Origin: Clostridia bacterium
GTDB taxonomy: Bacteria > Bacillota > Clostridia > Christensenellales > Borkfalkiaceae
NCBI GenBank assembly: GCA_900770945.1
Contig: CAAGME010000016.1
Coordinates: 1 to 27,895, forward strand
Direction of reading: 5' to 3'
Length of the DNA stretch: 27,895 nt
This document shows, in pieces, positions 23,640 through 27,895 of this stretch. A program made the translations under genes and the position numbers. Numbering within the stretch: the first letter of the stretch is position 1; each line of letters starts with the position of its first letter. The notes under the pieces were generated by a model. The model saw only the letters and a program-made list of their open reading frames with translations, did not search any database and had not been told where the DNA came from.

Positions 23640-23951
23640 ATGGACGCAAACGAAATTAAAGCAAAAATGCCGAGCGAAGACGTCACGACCGCCGTGTCGG
23701 ACCTTTTTAAGGTTCTCGGGGACGCGACGAGGGCGAAGATACTTTTCGTGCTTGAAAACGCAACTCTATGCGTGTCGGAAATCGCCGAGTGCGTGGAAAT
23801 GACGACTTGCGCCGTTTCTCACCAGCTCCGCATTTTAAAGCAGGCTAAGCTCGTAAAAAGCAAGAGGGAAGGCAAGGAAGTCATCTATTCGCTTGACGAC
23901 GATCACGTTTCCACGCTTTTTTCCTGCGCGCTCGCTCACGTAGAAGAGTAA
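23640..23951 (+). CDS. ArsR/SmtB family zinc-type repressor
   Basis: A 103-residue winged-helix repressor of the ArsR/SmtB family that would release DNA when it binds metal. The recognition helix lies around TTCAVSHQLRILKQAKLV (55-72). In the last helix D87, H89, H100 and E103 have exactly the spacing of the alpha-5 zinc site of SmtB (D104, H106, H117, E120). Only one cysteine remains where CadC has CxC (TLCVSE), so a CadC-type alpha-3 cadmium/lead site is unlikely. GGAGGAG precedes the ATG. It is followed by an HMA-domain protein and a P-type ATPase, the expected targets. Confidence 0.9.
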   Translation: MDANEIKAKMPSEDVTTAVSDLFKVLGDATRAKILFVLENATLCVSEIAECVEMTTCAVSHQLRILKQAKLVKSKREGKEVIYSLDDDHVSTLFSCALAHVEE

Positions 23952-24028
23952 TCGGAAACATAAAAAGCGGCTGTGCATTCCGCTTTAACAAAAGAAGCAA
24001 ATGCAACGATTTTTAAGAGGTAAGACAT

Positions 24029-24238
24029 ATGAAAAAAACTTTCGGAATAGAAGTGGATTGCGCGGCTTGCGCTTTAAAGTGTGAAGAAGCCATCAAAAAG
24101 GTTGAAGGCGTAAACGGGTGCAACATCAATTTTATGATGCAGAAAATGACTATCGAAGCGGATGACGTCGATTCCGTCATGAAGTCCGTGCTTAAAGCCG
24201 CAAAACGCGTCGAACCGGATTTTGAGATAGAGGGCTGA
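24029..24238 (+). CDS. Stand-alone heavy-metal-associated (HMA) domain protein
   Basis: A 69-residue ferredoxin-like HMA domain. The metal loop is D10-C11-A-A-C14-A-L-K-C18, a CxxC preceded by Asp instead of the usual GMT, with an additional Cys. The rest fits the beta-alpha-beta-beta-alpha-beta HMA pattern, ending in an acidic tail. It could be a metal chaperone or the detached N-terminal domain of the neighbouring ATPase, which lacks one. DC-type motifs are common in zinc/cadmium ATPase HMA domains. GAGGT at 24017-24021 is the ribosome binding site. It is separated from arsR by a hairpin without a T-run (23964-23986), so both are probably on one transcript that ends at 24313. Confidence 0.85.
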   Translation: MKKTFGIEVDCAACALKCEEAIKKVEGVNGCNINFMMQKMTIEADDVDSVMKSVLKAAKRVEPDFEIEG

Positions 24239-24275
24239 GCCTTTTTTATCCCTACCACCGTTTTTCATAAAAAGT

Positions 24276-24313
24276 GCGTTAAGGGTTGTAAGCCCCCGAA
24301 AACGCCTTTTTTT
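24276..24313 (+). terminator. Terminator between the HMA gene and the ATPase gene
   Basis: GCGTT (24276-24280) with AACGC (24301-24305) encloses GGG/CCC pairing and is followed by seven T residues. It implies that the ATPase is transcribed separately from arsR and the HMA gene. Confidence 0.6.
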
Positions 24314-24325
24314 AAGAGGGACGAT

Positions 24326-24339
24326 TGAAGATTTGTTCA
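24326..24339. promoter_or_regulatory. Second ArsR/SmtB operator, upstream of the ATPase
   Basis: TGAA-GATTTG-TTCA is an exact match to the TGAA-N6-TTCA operator pattern of SmtB/CzrA-type repressors, within the larger inverted repeat TTGAA...TTCAA (24325-24340). It lies 52 nt before the ATPase start. TATATT (24345-24350) could be the -10 box but has no ideal -35. Confidence 0.65.
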
Positions 24340-24391
24340 AACGTTATATTGTGTAATCCGCGAAGTGAAAGCACAATCAAGAGGGTATTTT

Positions 24392-26353
24392 ATGACAAAA
24401 AAGCAGAAAAAGAACTTAAAGCGTATTATCGTCGCGCTTGCGGCGTTTTTCGTACTCGTTGCGGCGGACAAAATTCTTTCCGCAATCGGCGGCGGAACGG
24501 CATTCCCAAACGGGCTTGCTTCGCTTATCCCGAATGAAACTTTCGGTTGGCTTTTGCCGTTTGCGCTGTTTTTCTCGGTGTATCTTTATATCGGGTATGA
24601 CGTTCTCAAAAAGTCGGCGATAAACATTGCTCACGGGCAGGTTTTCGACGAAAACTTCCTTATGGCGGTCGCCACGATCGGCGCGTTCGGCTTGGGGGTG
24701 TATACGGGCATAACGACTCACAAACCCGAGGGCTTTGACGAGGCTTGCGCCGTTCTCCTCTTTTTTGAGGTGGGCGAATGGTTCCAAAGTTATGCGGTGG
24801 GCAAGTCGAGAAAGTCTATAACCGAGCTTATGGACATACGCCCCGACTTTGCCAACGTAAAACGCGAGGACGGCACAGAGGAAACGGTTGACCCGTCGGA
24901 AGTAAAGATTGGCGACATAATCGTTGTAAAACCCGGCGAAAAAATTCCGCTTGACGGCGTGGTCGTCGGCGGCAACTCCACGCTCGACACAAAAGCGTTG
25001 ACGGGCGAATCTCTCCCTGCGGAGGTTTTTGCCGGCAGCGGCGTTACTTCCGGCACCGTGAATTTAACCGGTACTATCGAGGTTAAAGTCGAAAAACTAT
25101 TCGGCGAATCGACCGTTTCCAAAATTCTCGAGCTTGTGGAAAACGCTTCGAGCGAGAAGTCGAAATCGGAAAACTTTATCACGAAGTTCGCTAAATATTA
25201 CACGCCTGTCGTTGTATTTTCCGCTCTCGCGCTCGCCGTTTTGCCTCCGCTCTTTATCGGCATAACGGGCAACGGCTGGAACGCTTGGGCAAAATGGATT
25301 TACCGCGCGCTTTCCTTCCTTGTGGTGTCCTGTCCGTGCGCGCTCGTCATCTCCGTTCCGCTCTCGTTTTTTGCGGGTATCGGCGGTGCTTCCTCAAAGG
25401 GCATACTCATAAAAGGCTCGGCTTATCTTGAAAAATTCGATAAAGCAAACGTTTTCGTGTTCGACAAAACGGGTACGCTCACAAAGGGCAATTTTGCGGT
25501 AGAATCCGTTTACCCCGAGGAAAAACGCGATGAAATTTTGTCGCTTGCGGCGATTGCCGAAAAGCAGTCCAACCACCCGATAGCCCTTTCGATTAAAAAG
25601 GCTTACGGCAAAAAAATATCCGACGGGTACGTTGTGGAAGATATCGCGGGCAAGGGCATAAAAGCCGTGGGCGAACACACGGTTCTTTGCGGCAACGAAA
25701 AGCTGATGAAAGCTTTCGGCGTCGAATTCGTCCCCTCTAACGGCGTGGGTACCGTCGTGTACGTAGCTAAAGACGGCGTGTTTTTAGGCTATATCGTCAT
25801 TGCCGACGAGGTTAAGTCGGAAGCCGAAGAAACGATAGAATATCTTAACTCCATAGGCGCGCGCACGGTTATGCTGACGGGCGATAACGAACGTATAGCG
25901 CGACATGTTGCCGAAAAGTTAGGGCTTACCGAGTTCAAAGCAAGCTTGCTTCCGCAAGACAAAGTCGAGGAAGTCAATAGGCTTTTGAAAGAGAAAAAGC
26001 AAAGCGACGTTCTCTGTTTTGTGGGCGACGGCATAAACGACGCGCCGGTTTTAATGAAGTCGGACATCGGTATTTCGATGGGCGGCGTAGGCAGCGACGC
26101 GGCGATAGAAGCTTCCGATATAGTCTTGATGTACGACGATTTGCGTTCTATAAAAATTGCGAAAAAGCTTGCGCGCAAAGTTATGACAATCGTTTACGAA
26201 AACATAATCTTCGCGCTTGCCGTCAAGGTTGCGATACTCGTTCTTTCCGCGTTCGGCATAGCAAATATGTGGATAGCCGTTTTCGGCGACGTAGGCGTAG
26301 CCGTCCTTGCGATACTCAACGCTATGCGCGCAAACGTTAAGGATAAAGAATAA
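24392..26353 (+). CDS. Zinc/cadmium-type P1B ATPase without N-terminal HMA domain
   Basis: A 653-residue heavy-metal efflux pump. Motifs seen: TGES (204-207), the membrane metal site S-C-P-C (313-316), phosphorylation site D358-K-T-G, N395-H-P of the nucleotide domain, GDGINDAP (545-552), and MWIAVFGDVGV (626-636) near the end, whose D633 is the conserved last-helix residue of the zinc/cadmium/lead (PIB-2) group. The N-terminus is only a basic tip before the first helix. The metal-binding HMA domain normally fused there is missing and is encoded separately at 24029. I chose ATG 24392 (MTKKQKK) with GAGGG upstream over an in-frame GTG at 24365. It has its own operator and terminator. Confidence 0.92.
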   Translation: MTKKQKKNLKRIIVALAAFFVLVAADKILSAIGGGTAFPNGLASLIPNETFGWLLPFALFFSVYLYIGYDVLKKSAINIAHGQVFDENFLMAVATIGAFGLGVYTGITTHKPEGFDEACAVLLFFEVGEWFQSYAVGKSRKSITELMDIRPDFANVKREDGTEETVDPSEVKIGDIIVVKPGEKIPLDGVVVGGNSTLDTKALTGESLPAEVFAGSGVTSGTVNLTGTIEVKVEKLFGESTVSKILELVENASSEKSKSENFITKFAKYYTPVVVFSALALAVLPPLFIGITGNGWNAWAKWIYRALSFLVVSCPCALVISVPLSFFAGIGGASSKGILIKGSAYLEKFDKANVFVFDKTGTLTKGNFAVESVYPEEKRDEILSLAAIAEKQSNHPIALSIKKAYGKKISDGYVVEDIAGKGIKAVGEHTVLCGNEKLMKAFGVEFVPSNGVGTVVYVAKDGVFLGYIVIADEVKSEAEETIEYLNSIGARTVMLTGDNERIARHVAEKLGLTEFKASLLPQDKVEEVNRLLKEKKQSDVLCFVGDGINDAPVLMKSDIGISMGGVGSDAAIEASDIVLMYDDLRSIKIAKKLARKVMTIVYENIIFALAVKVAILVLSAFGIANMWIAVFGDVGVAVLAILNAMRANVKDKE

Positions 26354-26373
26354 GAATTAAAAATTCAAGAATA

Positions 26374-26416
26374 AAAAAACTTCGCTCCCTCGTTTTGCCG
26401 GGAAGCGAAGTTTTTT
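26374..26416. terminator. Bidirectional terminator between ATPase and serine dehydratase
   Basis: AAAAAACTTCGCT (26374-26386) pairs perfectly with AGCGAAGTTTTTT (26404-26416). A CCC/GGG pair and a one-base bulge extend the stem inside. Confidence 0.9.
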
Positions 26417-26432
26417 AGCGTATAAAGTTATA

Positions 26433-26501
26433 ATGAAAATAAATACAGTGAAAATCAATTCGTTATTTATAATGAAAAATTTTTCAGTGAAAATAAATTC
26501 A
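26433..26501. repeat. Four 15-nt degenerate repeats
   Basis: Units of (A/G)TGAAAATAAATTCA type start at 26433, 26448, 26472 and 26487, with 9 nt between the second and third. Read on the plus strand they encode MKINT-VKINS-LFI-MKNFS-VKINS up to a stop at 26520-26522, but no ribosome binding site is present. They lie between the terminator and the 3' end of the serine dehydratase. Confidence 0.6.
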
Positions 26502-26557
26502 GTGTTTTTTTGCGCAGGGTAATGACTTTTTTTGCGCGTGTTTTTATATATAAGGAA

Positions 26558-27778
26558 TCAGGATTTTGATTCCGAGAGGGAAAAGGGGTAGTATTTAGCT
26601 AAGCCCGAGGAGGAGGTTTCCTTGTAGCCGGAAAGAAGGTCTTTGCCCGTGTTGTACATTGTTTCGACTATCAGGTCGAACGAAATTTTACGGGAATCGG
26701 ACAAAAAGTCGGCAAGGGAAACGGCGTTTATCGCGCGCATTGCGGCAACGGCGTTGCGTTCTATGCACGGTATCTGCACAAGCCCCGCTATCGGGTCGCA
26801 AGTTAAGCCCAAGTGGTGTTCCATTGCGATTTCCGCCGCGCAGTCTATCTCTTCGAGCGAAAGGGCGCGTAGCTCCGCAAGAGCCGCCGCAGCCATGCTG
26901 CAAGCCGAGCCGATTTCCGCCTGACAGCCGCATTCCGCGCCGCTTATCGAAGCGTTTGTCTTGATAACGTTGCCGATAATCCCGGCGGTTGCAAGCGCGC
27001 GCACAATCTGTTCGTCCGAAAAGCCTTTCGTTTGCTGTTCGTATAATAAAACGGACGGGACGACCCCGCAGCTTCCGCAAGTGGGCGCGGTTACGATGAC
27101 TCCGCCGTCGGCGTTTTGTTCGCTCACGGCAAAGGCGTAAGAACAAACTATGCGGTTTTCCCGCGTTTGTTCGCTTTCTCCGTCAAGCTTTTGCGAAAAC
27201 AGCTTTTTCGCTTTTCGTTCGGTCTTTAAAATCCCCGGCAAAATTCCGCTTGCGTTTAGCCCTTCGTCTACGGAATTTTTCATCGTCTGCCAGACTTTAT
27301 TAAGGTAATCGAAAATCTCTTTTCCTTCGATTTTTTCTACGTAATCGGGGATACGCATATCGTTTTTACGGCAATAATCGGCGATGGAAGAAAACGTCGA
27401 AAGAGGGTAAACTTCCGCTTCTTCTTTTATCTTTTCGCCCTCGAAGCGAATATCTCCGCCGCCCACGCTGTAAACGCGCGCTTCACCGAGCTTTTTGCCC
27501 GCTTTAAACGCCGAAAAGTCCAAAGTGTTGGGGTGAACGGGGCAGGGATAAAGCTCATCGAAAACTATCTCGCATTTTTTAGGCGCGAAAACTTCTTTTA
27601 AAACCCGGTCGGTCGAATGTCCTTTACCGGTAGAGGCGAGCGAACCGTACAAGGTAACGATAAATTCATCGGCATTTTTATACTTTGCCGCAAAAATTTT
27701 AGCCGCCTTTTCGGGACCCATCGTGTGCGAACTCGAAGGTCCTCTTCCCGTTTTGAAAAGCTCTTTAAGTGAAAGCAT
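26558..27778 (-). CDS. sdaA: L-serine dehydratase, iron-sulfur type, single chain
   Basis: A 406-residue enzyme that deaminates L-serine to pyruvate and ammonia. The N-terminal beta domain has GRGPSSSHTMGP (11-22). The C-terminal alpha domain has TAPTCGSCG (230-238), ECGCQAEIGSACSM (282-295) and TCDPIAGLVQIPCIERNA (326-343). C285, C327 and C338 have the same spacing as the [4Fe-4S] ligands C343, C385 and C396 of the Legionella enzyme. The C-terminal cysteine that serves as a fourth ligand there is absent; the protein ends in SESKS. I chose ATG 27778, preceded by GAGGAAG, over the in-frame ATG at 27817, whose 5' codons come from the inserted element beginning at 27808. Fusion of both domains in one chain is less common in Bacillota, which often have separate sdaAA and sdaAB. 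Confidence 0.92.
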   Translation of the reverse strand: MLSLKELFKTGRGPSSSHTMGPEKAAKIFAAKYKNADEFIVTLYGSLASTGKGHSTDRVLKEVFAPKKCEIVFDELYPCPVHPNTLDFSAFKAGKKLGEARVYSVGGGDIRFEGEKIKEEAEVYPLSTFSSIADYCRKNDMRIPDYVEKIEGKEIFDYLNKVWQTMKNSVDEGLNASGILPGILKTERKAKKLFSQKLDGESEQTRENRIVCSYAFAVSEQNADGGVIVTAPTCGSCGVVPSVLLYEQQTKGFSDEQIVRALATAGIIGNVIKTNASISGAECGCQAEIGSACSMAAAALAELRALSLEEIDCAAEIAMEHHLGLTCDPIAGLVQIPCIERNAVAAMRAINAVSLADFLSDSRKISFDLIVETMYNTGKDLLSGYKETSSSGLAKYYPFSLSESKS

Positions 27779-27807
27779 AAATTCTTCCTCGCGCGTAAAT
27801 ATCGTTA

Positions 27808-27895
27808 GGGATTGCATTCTTCATCACTAATTATTTTTGCGGCAATAAATCGGTTTTTGCTGCGTTAAACTCCCATCAATGTACGTTGAGTACTA
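27808..27895. mobile_element. Second copy of the MITE-like element, cut by the window end
   Basis: Starting with GGGATTGCATTC and flanked by TA on its left, the sequence follows the reverse complement of 21890 downward for at least 88 nt. Near-identical blocks include GCAATAAATCGG/GGAATAAATCGG, TTTTTGCTGCGTTAAAC and CAATGTACGT. It sits 30 bp upstream of the serine dehydratase start and only about 17 bp from its ribosome binding site, so that gene's promoter must lie in or beyond the element. Confidence 0.8.

Noticed and set aside
24365..24391. GTG start giving a 9-residue extension of the metal ATPase
   Set aside because: ATG 24392 has GAGGG at suitable distance; the extension contains that ribosome binding site as coding sequence.
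26433..26522. Small protein gene of 29 codons (MKINTVKINS...)
   Set aside because: No Shine-Dalgarno sequence, repeats only, and position just behind a bidirectional terminator; kept as a repeat feature instead.
27779..27817. Upstream ATG adding 13 residues to serine dehydratase
   Set aside because: The extension includes the ribosome binding site and element DNA; GAGGAAG before ATG 27778 and the family N-terminus support the shorter form.

Overview
The window looks like the chromosome of an uncultured, low-to-moderate GC Gram-positive bacterium of the Clostridia (Bacillota), probably gut-associated. The reasons are strong AGGAGG-type ribosome binding sites, TTGACA/TATAAT promoters, several lipoproteins, an RsgI-like anti-sigma factor, a single-chain iron-sulfur serine dehydratase and membrane-anchored plant-glycan hydrolases. 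A placement near Christensenellales is a guess; no rRNA or tRNA gene is present to settle it.

Layout. 1-2220 is an accessory, decayed stretch. It holds hairpins that may be a transposon end, a small lipoprotein gene (217-903, minus) preceded by an elaborate promoter/leader-peptide/attenuator unit (about 977-1295, minus), and a truncated secreted-protein remnant (1499-1999). 2104-2250 is a four-copy, 33-nt-period array abutting a promoter, in front of an AAA/DUF4143 ATPase gene. 3840-6917 is an EF-G-like GTPase plus 1-phosphofructokinase operon. 7142-8392 (minus) is an M18 aminopeptidase. 8545-8794 is a candidate free-standing structured RNA. 9036-11083 is a LytTR/GHKL two-component pair. 11093-11770 is a repeat-rich gap with an array of unrelated hairpins separated by ATATCG.

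11771-20283 is a glycan-degradation cluster. It encodes a domain-swapped GH3 with membrane anchors at both ends, a lipoprotein with four CBM-like domains joined by a repeated Cys linker, and a membrane-anchored GH78 alpha-L-rhamnosidase. Together these would bind and trim rhamnose- and beta-linked plant glycans at the cell surface. 20494-23406 (minus) holds a lipoprotein and an ECF sigma/RsgI-like anti-sigma pair. A 292-bp MITE-like element is inserted exactly at the anti-sigma stop codon. A second copy begins at 27808, just upstream of the serine dehydratase, and runs off the window.

23577-26353 is a zinc-type metal-efflux locus: an SmtB-like ArsR repressor, a detached HMA domain and a P-type ATPase lacking that domain. 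Matching operator-like sites lie in front of both transcription units. 26558-27778 (minus) is the serine dehydratase.

The most unusual material is non-coding: the leader-peptide attenuator now upstream of a lipoprotein, the 33-nt array, the ATATCG-hairpin array, a dispersed repeat whose hairpin has changed on both arms, and the MITE pair.
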